Origin: CAURNT01 sp963539215
Lineage (GTDB): Bacteria; Fusobacteriota; Fusobacteriia; Fusobacteriales; Leptotrichiaceae
Assembly: GCA_963539215.1 (NCBI GenBank)
Contig: CAUTJT010000006.1
Location: forward strand, 1-64,000
DNA length: 64,000 nucleotides
Reading direction: 5' to 3'
A program made the position numbers and the translations under genes. The notes under the pieces were generated by a model. It had not been told where the DNA came from. It made no database searches and worked only from the letters and a program-made list of their open reading frames with translations. Shown here piece by piece: positions 52,714 through 61,483 of the stretch. Every line of letters begins with the position of its first letter. Position 1 is the first letter of the stretch.

Positions 52714-53691
52714 ATGAAAAAATTAATAATATTTAGTAGGCATGGATTAAGATACCCATTATTAAAATATGAAACGATGTCTGGAATAATAAGTAAAGAA
52801 GATATAAATTGGGATTTTGATGAAGGAATGCTTACTGAAAAAGGTGAACTTTTAGAATTTAAATTAGGATTATTTTTGAGAAAATATATAAAAAAATTTG
52901 GCAAAAAATTTGATAAAATAGAATTTAGTTCAAATTCTATAAAAAGAACTGTAGCAACAGCAAGAATACTTGCATCGGCTATGTTTCCATATAGAGAAAT
53001 AGATGTTAAATTTAAAGATAAGAATTATAATACAATGGAAAGTGATTTTAATATATATTTAAGTAGTTTAGATATAAATAAAGAAAAGTTAAGAAAACTT
53101 GATGAAAGATTAATTCCAGAGTACACAAGACTTGAAGAGATTTTAAATATAGATAGAAATACCTTAGTTAATATAGGTTCTAATATAAAAATTGGAGAAA
53201 ATGGGTTTTTGATGTCTGATGGGGCTTTTAAAATAGCAACAGATATAGTTGATATGTATATTTTAAAGTATTTTGAAGGATTTAATGAAGAAGATATATT
53301 TCGAAGTGATAACTTTTATAATGATTTAGAATTTTTATCTGAAATAAAAGATTCGCTTTTAGATACTATATTTGGAGATTTAGATTATATAAATGATAGT
53401 CCAACTGAGATTACAAAACTTATACAATCAAAAATTAATAATGATAATGATCTTGATTTTATAGTAGGACATGACTCCAATATTGCTACAATTTTTGCTA
53501 AATTAGGGATAAAAGTAGATTATAAGATATTGGAAAAATATCCAATAGGAGCTAAATTGTTATTTAAGGTATATGAAGATAATTCTTTTGATTTAGAATT
53601 AATATATTATAATCCTACAAGTATAAGAAACATGGATGATAATGATCCTGTTATAGTTAAGTTAGGAGAAAGGTTGAAATTTGAATATTAA
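52714..53691 (+). CDS. Histidine acid phosphatase (branch 2), without signal peptide
   Basis: 325 residues. The catalytic motif SRHGLRYP (RHGxRxP) is at residues 8-15, a second Arg is in SNSIKRTVATARILASAMFP, and the proton donor is GHDSNIATIFAKLG (HD motif) near residue 260. This is the acid phosphatase/phytase/glucose-1-phosphatase branch. Family members are normally exported, but the motif starts 8 residues from the N-terminus and no signal peptide is present, so it appears cytosolic. The deacetylase lipoprotein gene overlaps its end by 11 bases. Confidence 0.85.
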   Translation: MKKLIIFSRHGLRYPLLKYETMSGIISKEDINWDFDEGMLTEKGELLEFKLGLFLRKYIKKFGKKFDKIEFSSNSIKRTVATARILASAMFPYREIDVKFKDKNYNTMESDFNIYLSSLDINKEKLRKLDERLIPEYTRLEEILNIDRNTLVNIGSNIKIGENGFLMSDGAFKIATDIVDMYILKYFEGFNEEDIFRSDNFYNDLEFLSEIKDSLLDTIFGDLDYINDSPTEITKLIQSKINNDNDLDFIVGHDSNIATIFAKLGIKVDYKILEKYPIGAKLLFKVYEDNSFDLELIYYNPTSIRNMDDNDPVIVKLGERLKFEY

Positions 53692-54838
53692 AATTATGAA
53701 GAAATTAGGTGTATTTTTATCTTTTTTTATTTTATTTTCATGTGGTAATAAAACTAGTGTAGATATAGAAGAAAAGAGATATATTGAAAATAAAAAAGAA
53801 AAATTGAATGTTGAAGAAAAAAAAGAAGAATTAAATGTAATAGACAATAATGAAAATACTAATAATATAGAAAAAATATTACAAGAAAAAGAAAAGGAAG
53901 AAATTCAAGTTGAAGAAATTAATAAAGGAGTATCTTCTTTCATGTTTAAAGATATAGAAGAAAATATAGATGAAAATGGTGATGTTACATATTATTCTAA
54001 TAAATTGAATAGAAATATTACATCAAGTGATATATTCAGAAATAGGTATAGATATATAATTAAAAGTATAGATTCTAATATAGATATTAATGATATTGAT
54101 TTTTCAAAATTTAAATTTGAAAATGAAAATATAGTAGTAGGAAAAGATAAAAAAATTAATTTAGAATATACTAAATTTAAAAGAGTATTTAAAGCGGGAC
54201 TAGGCTTGCCATCTATATATGAAGGGGAAGAATTAATTGCTAAAAAAAGAGCTATAGACCCTAATAAAAAACATATAGCTTTTACTTTTGATGATGGTCC
54301 TGGTAATAAAAATCATGTATTAATAAGAGAAATATTTAATAAATATGATGAAAGAGCAACTTTTTATTTTGTAGGACTTAATGTTAAGAAAAATCCTAAA
54401 ATGGTTCTACAAACTTATTTAGATGGTCATGAAATTTCAAATCATACATATGATCATAAAAATCTTTCAAAAATAAGTAAATCACAAATAATAGATGAAA
54501 TATTAAAAACGGATGACTTAATATATTCTATTACAGGTTATGATAGTAAGGATGTAAGACCTCCTTACGGAGCATATAACTCAAATGTTGTTGATATACT
54601 TGGAGGTAAAAGACATGTAATATTGTGGAATGTAGATTCAGAAGATTGGAAAAATAGAAATACTGAAGTTATAATCTCTAGAGTATTGGATAAGGTAAAA
54701 GATGGAGATGTAGTTCTTTTCCATGATCTTTATTCTGAAACTTATGAGGCTATAAAATACATGGTTCCTATATTAAAAAGTAGGGGGTTTCAATTTGTAA
54801 CTTATTCTGAATTAAAAGAAATAAAAGGAAGAAGGTAG
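53681..54838 (+). CDS. Polysaccharide deacetylase-family lipoprotein
   Basis: 385 residues. TTG 53681 fits the ribosome site AAAGG (53669-53673); ATG 53696 is the alternative but has no site. Lipoprotein signal ending FFILFSCGNK. A long Glu/Lys/Asn coiled linker (about 30-95), a spacer domain, then the NodB domain from about 195: IAFTFDDGPGNKN (first Asp-Asp motif), GHEISNHTYDHKNL (metal-binding H-x-x-x-H), RPPYGAYNSNV, and VVLFHDLYSETYEAI (catalytic His). Removes acetyl groups from a cell-surface glycan, probably peptidoglycan; lipid-anchored in the envelope. Confidence 0.88.
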   Translation: MNIKIMKKLGVFLSFFILFSCGNKTSVDIEEKRYIENKKEKLNVEEKKEELNVIDNNENTNNIEKILQEKEKEEIQVEEINKGVSSFMFKDIEENIDENGDVTYYSNKLNRNITSSDIFRNRYRYIIKSIDSNIDINDIDFSKFKFENENIVVGKDKKINLEYTKFKRVFKAGLGLPSIYEGEELIAKKRAIDPNKKHIAFTFDDGPGNKNHVLIREIFNKYDERATFYFVGLNVKKNPKMVLQTYLDGHEISNHTYDHKNLSKISKSQIIDEILKTDDLIYSITGYDSKDVRPPYGAYNSNVVDILGGKRHVILWNVDSEDWKNRNTEVIISRVLDKVKDGDVVLFHDLYSETYEAIKYMVPILKSRGFQFVTYSELKEIKGRR

Positions 54839-54843
54839 TTTTA

Positions 54844-55239
54844 ATGGAAATATATTTATGGTTAATTTTATTTACTGTTTTATCAGTAATAGAAATATTT
54901 ACTGTTAATTTAGTGACTATATGGTTCGCTTTATCTGCACTTATAGTATTTTTATTAAACTTAATATATGGTAGTTTAGAATCGAGTTCTGTTATATTTG
55001 CTGGACTTTCTGTATTGTTTTTAACAATACTTAAGCCTATATTTAAAAAATATTTTGAAAAAAGTATTGATGAAAGGGTAGGAGATATAGGAACTAAAGT
55101 TATTATAATAAATAAAGAAAATGATTATTATATAGTTAAATATAAAGGAGGAGAATGGGAGGCAATATCTAAAAATAAATATGAAATAGGTGATAAGGTA
55201 AAAATAATAGCTTTTGAAGGTAATAAAATAATAATATAG
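54844..55239 (+). CDS. NfeD family membrane protein (short form)
   Basis: 131 residues: two or three membrane helices (about 5-45 and 52-65), then a C-terminal OB-fold (IGTKVIIINKENDYYIVKYKGGEWEAISKNKYEIGDKVKIIAFEGNKIII). NfeD proteins pair with SPFH/stomatin proteins, and the next gene, 11 bases on, is one. Likely cooperate in membrane microdomains or membrane protein quality control. Confidence 0.88.
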   Translation: MEIYLWLILFTVLSVIEIFTVNLVTIWFALSALIVFLLNLIYGSLESSSVIFAGLSVLFLTILKPIFKKYFEKSIDERVGDIGTKVIIINKENDYYIVKYKGGEWEAISKNKYEIGDKVKIIAFEGNKIII

Positions 55240-55250
55240 GAGGAATAAAA

Positions 55251-56123
55251 ATGATTTTAGGTATTTTATTAGTAATAATAGTTTTATTAGTTACAACAGG
55301 AATAAGAATAGTTCCAGAAGCTCAGGTTCATGTTGTTGAAAGATTAGGTAAATATTCAGGAGTATTGAATTCAGGACTTAATTTTATTAATCCTTTCATA
55401 GATAGAATTTCTAAAAAGGTAACATTGAAAGAGCAAGTAGTAGATTTTGATCCACAAGGGGTAATTACAAAAGATAATGCAACTATGCAAATAGATACAG
55501 TTGTATATTTCCAAATAACAGACCCTAAATTATATACTTATGGAGTAGAAAGACCATTAGCTGCTATAGAAAATTTAACTGCAACAACTTTAAGAAATAT
55601 AATAGGAGATATGACAGTAGATGAAACTCTTACAAGTCGTGATACAATAAACAGTAAAATGCGTATGGAATTGGATGAGGCTACTGATCCTTGGGGTATA
55701 AAAGTAAATAGAGTTGAGTTAAAAAGTATAATACCTCCAACTGAAATAAGAGTTGCAATGGAAAAAGAAATGAAAGCAGAGCGTGAAAAAAGAGCAAAGA
55801 TATTAGAAGCACAAGCTCAAAAAGAAAGTGCTATATTAGTTGCTGAAGGAGAAAAAACAGCAAGTATTTTAAGAGCTGAAGCAAAAAAAGAAGTTAGTAT
55901 AAAAGAAGCAGAAGGTAAAGCTGAAGCCATACTTAAATTAAAACAAGCTGAAGCAGATGGATTAAAAATATTAAATGCATCTGATCCAAGTAAGGAAGTA
56001 TTAACTTTAAGATCTCTTGAAAGTTTAGAAAAAGTTGCTAATGGAAATGCAACTAAAATATTTATACCAAGTGAATTACAAAATTTAACTTCTTTAATTG
56101 CAACAATTAGAGGAATAGATTAA
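55251..56123 (+). CDS. SPFH/Band 7 (stomatin, QmcA-like) membrane protein
   Basis: 290 residues: N-terminal membrane segment (ILGILLVIIVLLVTTGI), Band 7 domain (RIVPEAQVHVVERLGKYSGVLNSGLNFINPFID; VVDFDPQGVITKDNATMQIDTVVYFQITDP), then a long Ala/Glu/Lys-rich helix about 185-245 (KEMKAEREKRAKILEAQAQKESAILVAEGEK) that drives oligomerisation, and a short tail. Forms large membrane rings; role in membrane organisation is inferred. Second gene of the NfeD-SPFH pair. Confidence 0.93.
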   Translation: MILGILLVIIVLLVTTGIRIVPEAQVHVVERLGKYSGVLNSGLNFINPFIDRISKKVTLKEQVVDFDPQGVITKDNATMQIDTVVYFQITDPKLYTYGVERPLAAIENLTATTLRNIIGDMTVDETLTSRDTINSKMRMELDEATDPWGIKVNRVELKSIIPPTEIRVAMEKEMKAEREKRAKILEAQAQKESAILVAEGEKTASILRAEAKKEVSIKEAEGKAEAILKLKQAEADGLKILNASDPSKEVLTLRSLESLEKVANGNATKIFIPSELQNLTSLIATIRGID

Positions 56124-56154
56124 TATAATTGAATAAAAATTAATGATTTATATT

Positions 56155-56209
56155 AAAAGTGTAGTAAATAGAAAATTAAGAAAAATTTTCTAATATTATT
56201 ACACTTTTT
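56155..56209 (+). terminator. Terminator after the SPFH gene
   Basis: Long imperfect stem: AAAAGTGTA...TAGAAAAT pairs with ATTTTCTA...TACACTTTT, with small internal mismatches, ending in five T. Confidence 0.8.
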
Positions 56210-56242
56210 AAATTTATTATATTTGATAAATAAGCTCAATAT

Positions 56243-56271
56243 TTGCTTTATAATCTAAAATATGATAAAAT
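56243..56271 (+). promoter_or_regulatory. Promoter of the lytic transglycosylase gene
   Basis: TTGCTT (56243-56248), 17-nt spacer, TAAAAT (56266-56271); predicted start near 56278. Confidence 0.65.
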
Positions 56272-56308
56272 ACATTATATTCTAAATATAGAATATATGG
56301 AGGTAAGA

Positions 56309-57187
56309 ATGAATAATATATTAAAAATATTGTTATTCTTGTTTTTACCCGTAATGATCTTTGCAGGAGCTAGTACTGAAGATATAATTTCAGTAATAAA
56401 TCCTGATAAAAAATACATAGCTTCAATAATAGATGAAGAAGCAAAAAGTCAGAATGTAAATGTTGATTTGATAATTGCGATTTTTTTGAGGGAATCACAA
56501 TTTGAAAATCTAAACCCTAATTATTCTAATGCCGTTGGTATAGGACAAATGACTCCAGCAGCCTTTGAAACAGGTTTAATTAAAAGCGGTATAAGTAAAG
56601 AGGAATATAGTAAAATTTTAAATGAAGAATTTAAAGGGAATATAACAGCTATGAGAAAAAATGAAAAATTGAATATACAAGCTTCAATAGGTTTTTTGAA
56701 ATGGCTATTAAATTATTATGAAAATGATATGGGTGTAACAGCCTTATCATATAATACGGGTATTGGTAATGCCAATGCTATGCTAAATAATGGTAAAAAT
56801 AAAGTGGAGGTTAAAGTAACACAAACTACATGGAATCAAGGAATACACTATGTATATGATGTAAGTGAAAAGGTTAAGATAATTAAAAAGCTTAGAGAGA
56901 ACGATATTAATTCATTGACTGATTATGATTTAAAATTATTAAAGAATGGAATTGATAATTTTGAAAATTCTGACAATAATTGGGTAAATGCTTTAACATA
57001 TCTTAACGAATTTGATAAAAAAGAAGTATCTAATACTTTTGTTGATAATACTGTTGTTACAAGTACAACTATAAACAGAGAGGATATTAAAAAATCTGTG
57101 ACTACGTTGATTGCAGGTTTATTAGCAATATATTATATGAAACCTTTGAAAAGAAGAGAAGAATATATTGATTTTTATCAAATATAA
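56309..57187 (+). CDS. Exported lytic transglycosylase-like protein (SLT/lysozyme-like fold)
   Basis: 292 residues from ATG 56309 behind GGAGGTAAG. Signal peptide (ILKILLFLFLPVMIFAGA). The catalytic domain reads DLIIAIFLRESQFENLNPNYSNAVGIGQMTPAAFETG: Glu in RESQF is the expected acid, GIGQM matches the GLMQ-type motif, and ALSYNTGIGNANAML is the later AYNxG motif. A hydrophobic segment near the C-terminus (SVTTLIAGLLAIYYM) may anchor it. Cleaves peptidoglycan glycan strands; role in growth or turnover inferred. Monocistronic. Confidence 0.85.
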   Translation: MNNILKILLFLFLPVMIFAGASTEDIISVINPDKKYIASIIDEEAKSQNVNVDLIIAIFLRESQFENLNPNYSNAVGIGQMTPAAFETGLIKSGISKEEYSKILNEEFKGNITAMRKNEKLNIQASIGFLKWLLNYYENDMGVTALSYNTGIGNANAMLNNGKNKVEVKVTQTTWNQGIHYVYDVSEKVKIIKKLRENDINSLTDYDLKLLKNGIDNFENSDNNWVNALTYLNEFDKKEVSNTFVDNTVVTSTTINREDIKKSVTTLIAGLLAIYYMKPLKRREEYIDFYQI

Positions 57188-57256
57188 GATCATTAGTGGG
57201 TAGTATGAGAATAAACTTTATGGAAATTTGGAGTTTAACTAAAAGTTAACCATTAT

Positions 57257-57295
57257 AAAAGAGAGGAAATTTTATTTTAATTTTTCCTCTCTTTT
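57257..57295. terminator. Bidirectional terminator between the transglycosylase and the TIGR02206 gene
   Basis: AAAAGAGAGGAAA (57257-57269) pairs with TTTCCTCTCTTTT (57283-57295), with A and T runs on both sides. Confidence 0.9.
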
Positions 57296-57298
57296 TAT

Positions 57299-58021
57299 TT
57301 AGTCATTTTTTATTTCATTTTCTTCAAATTCATCTTTTTGATTGAATGCAAATGGTAAATACATTAATCTTATAGATAAAGTAAATAGTAAAATAAACAC
57401 TACTTGATATACCCAAAATGGTTTTATAAAATTAACTGCAGATATAATATAATCACTAGTATACATATAATTTGTTCCAAATGTATAGTTCCATATGAAA
57501 GATAAAATAATTAAACCAAAATAACCTACAGTAGCAGTTTTAAATCCTTTGTATGTGATTCTTTCATCAAGATGGATGAATCCAAATAATACGGCAAATA
57601 TTTCAAGGAAATGAGTTGCCATAAATACGTGAGGATAAAATTGTGTATGATATATACCAAGTCCTGGTAATAATACTGCAAGTATTGCTCCTGAAAACCA
57701 AAAGTAGACTATATTAAAGAATACTCTTTTTCTTGTGATATAATAAATGCCAGCAAAAACAAGTGAAGCATTACATAAATGAAAAGGCATAGTATCATAC
57801 CAAGGAGATTTTTCTAAAAATATTCTATAAAGAGAATCTCCGATTTTTGTAAATATCATCATATACCCTAGAAAGGTAACATATTTTCCTTTTTCATATC
57901 CTTTAAATATATAAGGTATTAATAATAAAATTGTAATAATTATAACCCATATAATTAAATCATGAACATGTTCTGGAGAAAAATATGCTAATTCATATTG
58001 TCCTTGAGTAAATAAATGCAT
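57299..58021 (-). CDS. TIGR02206 (YwaF-like) integral membrane protein
   Basis: 240 residues, six to seven membrane helices. The pattern FSPEHVHDLIIWVIII at the start, WYDTMPFHLCNASLVFAGIYYI and QFYPHVFMATHFLEIFAVLFGFIHL with conserved polar and His residues, and WNYTFGTNYMY are typical of this family. Function is not known. Its ATG overlaps the mnmG stop by one base, so it is translated with mnmG. The last residues are acidic. Confidence 0.82.
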   Translation of the reverse strand: MHLFTQGQYELAYFSPEHVHDLIIWVIIITILLLIPYIFKGYEKGKYVTFLGYMMIFTKIGDSLYRIFLEKSPWYDTMPFHLCNASLVFAGIYYITRKRVFFNIVYFWFSGAILAVLLPGLGIYHTQFYPHVFMATHFLEIFAVLFGFIHLDERITYKGFKTATVGYFGLIILSFIWNYTFGTNYMYTSDYIISAVNFIKPFWVYQVVFILLFTLSIRLMYLPFAFNQKDEFEENEIKND

Positions 58022-59889
58022 TATTTATCACCACCTTTATTATTGAATAGTGCAATAAGTATAGCGATATCATTATATGTAACACCACTTATTCTTTGTG
58101 CTTGACCTATATTTTTAGGTTGAGTGTAACTTAACCCACTAATAGCTATATTTGATAGACCCTTAACTGATTCATAATCAAAATTAGAAGGTATTTCTAT
58201 ATTTTCTAGTTTTTTCATTTTTTCTATTTGATTTCTTTCTCTTTCTATAAAAACTCTATATTTAGCTTCTATTTCTATTTGTTCTTTTGCTATAGAAGGT
58301 AGATTTTTAGTTTCTATAAATTTAGATAAATTATTATAATTAATTTCTTTACGTCCTAAGAAATCAAATGCATTCATAACATTAGTATGAGAAGCATTTT
58401 CATCAATTTCCTTCAAAATATTATTAGTCTCTATACTAGGATATATTTTTAATTCTTTTAATCTTTGAATTTCTTCTCTCATAATATTTATATTTTCTTC
58501 AAGTTCATTTATTTTTTCTTTAGGTAAAATTCCTATTTCTTTGGCTTTATCTAAAAGTCTTATAAATACATTATCTTGTCTTAACGTAAGTCTATATTCT
58601 GCACGCGAAGGAAGAACTCTATAAGGTTCTGGTGTTTCTTTATTTATTATATCATCTATAAGAACTCCTATATACCCTTCATCTCTAGATATTATAATAG
58701 GATCAAGATTATCTATTTTTCTTACAGCATTAACTCCTGCAATAAAACCTTGTGCTGCTGCTTCTTCATATCCACTTGTACCATTTATTGTACCTGCTTG
58801 AAATAAGTTTTCTATAATTTTAGATTCTAAAGAAAAATTAAGTTGATATGCAGGTATGAAATCATATTCTATAGCATAACCATATCTTAATATTTTAGCA
58901 TTTTCAAGACCTTTTATTGTACGTATTAGTTTTTCTTGAGCAAATGGAGGCATTGCTGTTGTAAATCCATTTACATAAATTTCATCACTTTCTATAGATT
59001 CTTGTTCTAAGAAAATTTGATGATCTGTTTTATCAGGAAAATTCATAATTTTTCTATCTAATGAAGGACAGTGACGAGGTCCTTTTGTATTTACTACCCC
59101 GGTTACTATAGGTGAGTATTTTAATAATTCTTGTCCTACTTTAATAGTTTCTTTACTTGTAAATGTAAGCCAAGTTTCTAATGGTTTTTCAACTTTTGCT
59201 TCAGTTAAATAAGAAAAATATCTAGGATGATCTTCACCTTTTAATTTTTCAAGTTTATCTATATCTATACTTTTTTTATCTATACGTGGAGGTGTTGCTG
59301 TTTGGTATCTTTCCATATATATACCATATTTAACTAGGTTATCAGGTAAAGAATTACTTGCTTTTTCACCTTGTCTTCCAGCAGAATATTTAATATCACC
59401 TATTACATATTCTCCGTTTAAAAATGTACCTGTACATAAAACCACTGCTTTAGCTCCATATTCTATTCCAAGATTATCTATTACACCTACAACTTTATTA
59501 TTATCTAAAATTAAATCTTCTACCATTCCTTGAATAACATCAAGATTTTCTTGCTTTTCTATAACTTCTCTCATTTTTATTCTATACCAATATTTATCAG
59601 CTTGTGCTCTTGTTATTTTTGCGGCTAATCCTTTAGTATGATTCAAGTTTTTAAGTTGTAGATTATATTTATCTATATGCATAGCCATTTGACCGCCAAG
59701 CATACCTATTTCACTCACTATATGAGACTTACCAGGTCCTCCTATTGCTGGATTACAACTCATCATAGCTATATTATCAAGATAAATTGTGAAAAGAGCG
59801 GTTTTCTTACCTAGTCTTGCAGAAGCTAAAGCTGCTTCAACACCAGCATGTCCGGCTCCTACTATTATAATATCATAATTTTGTTTCAT
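58021..59889 (-). CDS. mnmG: tRNA uridine-5-carboxymethylaminomethyl synthesis enzyme MnmG (GidA)
   Basis: FAD protein that with MnmE modifies wobble uridine 34 of several tRNAs. 622 residues: IIVGAGHAGVEAALASARLGKKTALFT (FAD Rossmann motif), MSCNPAIGGPGKSHIVSEIG, AVVLCTGTFLNGEYVIGD, GPRHCPSLDRKIMNFPDK, GTSGYEEAAAQGFIAGVNA, and RVLPSRAEYRLTLRQDN. The AGGAGG site lies between it and the HAD gene 10 bases upstream. mnmE is not in the window. Confidence 0.96.
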   Translation of the reverse strand: MKQNYDIIIVGAGHAGVEAALASARLGKKTALFTIYLDNIAMMSCNPAIGGPGKSHIVSEIGMLGGQMAMHIDKYNLQLKNLNHTKGLAAKITRAQADKYWYRIKMREVIEKQENLDVIQGMVEDLILDNNKVVGVIDNLGIEYGAKAVVLCTGTFLNGEYVIGDIKYSAGRQGEKASNSLPDNLVKYGIYMERYQTATPPRIDKKSIDIDKLEKLKGEDHPRYFSYLTEAKVEKPLETWLTFTSKETIKVGQELLKYSPIVTGVVNTKGPRHCPSLDRKIMNFPDKTDHQIFLEQESIESDEIYVNGFTTAMPPFAQEKLIRTIKGLENAKILRYGYAIEYDFIPAYQLNFSLESKIIENLFQAGTINGTSGYEEAAAQGFIAGVNAVRKIDNLDPIIISRDEGYIGVLIDDIINKETPEPYRVLPSRAEYRLTLRQDNVFIRLLDKAKEIGILPKEKINELEENINIMREEIQRLKELKIYPSIETNNILKEIDENASHTNVMNAFDFLGRKEINYNNLSKFIETKNLPSIAKEQIEIEAKYRVFIERERNQIEKMKKLENIEIPSNFDYESVKGLSNIAISGLSYTQPKNIGQAQRISGVTYNDIAILIALFNNKGGDK

Positions 59890-59899
59890 TTTTCCTCCT

Positions 59900-60859
59900 T
59901 TAAAGAGTTAAACTTTTTTCTTCAGATATGAAAATACCTAGATTTTCATTTACGCATTGTTTTATGTATCTTTTATCAGATATATTTAATAAATTTTTGA
60001 ATTGATCCATACGATTTCTATCTATTAAAATAGAAATTTTAGTATTTTCAAATCCAGTAAGCATATCAAAATCTCCCATACTATCTCCAGCTACTATTAT
60101 TGGATCTTTATTATATTTAGATTTAAGAATACTATCTATTATTATCTTTTTATCTAGACTAGAAATTTTTAATTCATTTTTATCAAGTAAACCATTAAAA
60201 ATGTTATTTTTATTAACCATTTTTTTAGCATATATTTTAGCAATATATTTTTCTAAAGGTTTTAGTACAGATTCTACTACTTCTAAAGTAGAAGCAGATA
60301 TTATATATACATCTATACCGTTATTATATAATTGTTTTATTAGTTCACTCATTTCATCTGCAATTTTTAATCCTATTTTATACGTAGAAATATTATCTTC
60401 ATATATCCAATTTTCAGTTCCAAAATCAGAATTAGAGTGATAATTTATAGCTTCATTGATTAGTGTTTGCAATTCAGAGTAATTCATATTTTTATATGAA
60501 AAGTAAATATTTAAGTCAAATTTATCGTACTTAAAGTATAAATATTCTACAAAATCTGAAAAATTTGCTAAAAACTCTAAGTATTCCATACTATTAATGT
60601 CTTTATTGTATGCTTTTTCAAATATATCACAAAATGAATTTATTATTAAACTATCATTTGGAAATTCTGAATTTAAAAAACTCCTTAATTCAGAAGCTGT
60701 AATTTTAAATTTTTTAAATTTTAGTAAATAGTGTATTAATGCAAATTGTATGTCATTCATAAGTATAGTATTATCACAATCGAATACAGCATAATTTCCA
60801 CTATTTTTATATTTTTCAATTACTTCATTTATTCTATTTTCTAATTTTTTATTCCACAT
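59900..60859 (-). CDS. HAD-superfamily hydrolase (phosphoserine phosphatase-like)
   Basis: 319 residues. HAD motif I YAVFDCDNTILM with the nucleophile Asp near residue 25, motif II IISAS, a motif III Lys further on, and motif IV GDSMGDFDML near residue 265. The long cap between motifs I and II (about 40-180) is helical. Cytosolic phosphatase of unknown substrate. First gene of the leftward HAD-mnmG-TIGR02206 operon, with a consensus promoter at 60880-60908 and GGGAG ribosome site. Confidence 0.82.
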   Translation of the reverse strand: MWNKKLENRINEVIEKYKNSGNYAVFDCDNTILMNDIQFALIHYLLKFKKFKITASELRSFLNSEFPNDSLIINSFCDIFEKAYNKDINSMEYLEFLANFSDFVEYLYFKYDKFDLNIYFSYKNMNYSELQTLINEAINYHSNSDFGTENWIYEDNISTYKIGLKIADEMSELIKQLYNNGIDVYIISASTLEVVESVLKPLEKYIAKIYAKKMVNKNNIFNGLLDKNELKISSLDKKIIIDSILKSKYNKDPIIVAGDSMGDFDMLTGFENTKISILIDRNRMDQFKNLLNISDKRYIKQCVNENLGIFISEEKSLTL

Positions 60860-60879
60860 TTTAATTTCTCCCTTCGTAT

Positions 60880-60908
60880 ATTATACAATAAAACTTTTTT
60901 AAATTCAA
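60880..60908 (-). promoter_or_regulatory. Promoter of the HAD-mnmG operon
   Basis: Minus strand TTGAAT (60903-60908), 17-nt spacer, TATAAT (60880-60885). Confidence 0.8.
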
Positions 60909-61050
60909 ATTGTAAAAATATATAGATTATTTTAACTTGATAAAAGTTGAAATAAAATTCATGATAATTTTTTAAATTAAAATCTAATTATTTATGGCTT
61001 GAATAGCTAAGTGTATAAAATATATATCTTTTTTATTTTTACAATAATAA

Positions 61051-61110
61051 AAAAACTACCTTGTAAATTGAATAAATAGGGTATATAATGTTTTTAAGGT
61101 GATAGTTTTT
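61051..61110 (+). promoter_or_regulatory. Promoter bracketed by an inverted repeat (putative autoregulatory operator)
   Basis: TTGTAA (61061-61066), 17-nt spacer, TATAAT (61084-61089). AAAAACTACCTT begins at 61051 just left of and into the -35; AAGG then TAGTTTTT (61096-61110) lies at the start of transcription. The arms are inverted copies apart from a 3-base insert. As the left arm is upstream of the start, it acts as DNA, not RNA. Confidence 0.55.
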
Positions 61111-61131
61111 CTTTATTTGATTGGAGGAGAT

Positions 61132-61338
61132 ATGAGTATTAAAAAAGGTAGCAAAAGAACTTGGGATATTTGGAAAAATAAAAAAACAAGTGAGTTAAGA
61201 GTTGTTAATGTTGGCCTTAGATTAAATAAAGACGAGCATAGAAGACTACAAGAAGTTAAAGAAAAAACACAGTATACTACAGCACAGATTTTGTTGATTG
61301 GTATCAACTACATTGAGAATAATGAAGTAAAACTATAA
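61132..61338 (+). CDS. Small ribbon-helix-helix-like DNA-binding protein (68 aa)
   Basis: 68 residues from ATG 61132 behind GGAGGAGAT; the longer frame from 61099 has no ribosome site and overlaps the operator-like repeat. A basic N-terminus (SIKKGSKRTWDIWKNKKTSELR) precedes VVNVGLRLNKDEHRRLQEVKEKTQYTTAQILLIGINYIENN, which has the strand-helix-helix pattern of CopG/Arc proteins (beta strand VNVGLRL, helices about 33-45 and 49-62). No toxin or mobilisation gene accompanies it. Monocistronic, with its own strong promoter and terminator; probably autoregulated through the inverted repeat. Confidence 0.65.
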   Translation: MSIKKGSKRTWDIWKNKKTSELRVVNVGLRLNKDEHRRLQEVKEKTQYTTAQILLIGINYIENNEVKL

Positions 61339-61345
61339 TCTTATA

Positions 61346-61378
61346 TTAGAGAGGGTAAAACCTCTCTAATTACTTTTA
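61346..61378 (+). terminator. Terminator after the ribbon-helix-helix gene
   Basis: Perfect stem TTAGAGAGG / CCTCTCTAA with loop GTAAAA, followed by TTACTTTT. Confidence 0.85.
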
Positions 61379-61435
61379 TAATTATTTGAATAAAGTTATT
61401 AAATGTGATAATATAATCGTATGAAATATGATTTA

Positions 61436-61464
61436 AAAGAAGGTAGAATATTTCTACCTTCTTT
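61436..61464 (+). promoter_or_regulatory. Leader hairpin upstream of mvk
   Basis: Perfect 12-bp stem AAAGAAGGTAGA (61436-61447) / TCTACCTTCTTT (61453-61464) in the short leader between a TATAAT (61412-61417) and the mvk ribosome site. The tail TATATATAAT is not a good U tract, so it may stabilise the message or attenuate rather than terminate. Confidence 0.55.
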
Positions 61465-61483
61465 ATATATAATAGGAGGTAAA

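Noticed and set aside
61099..61338. Longer form of the ribbon-helix-helix protein starting at 61099
   Set aside because: No ribosome site at that start; the AGGAG before ATG 61132 is well placed and the extra residues would be hydrophobic and unlike the family.
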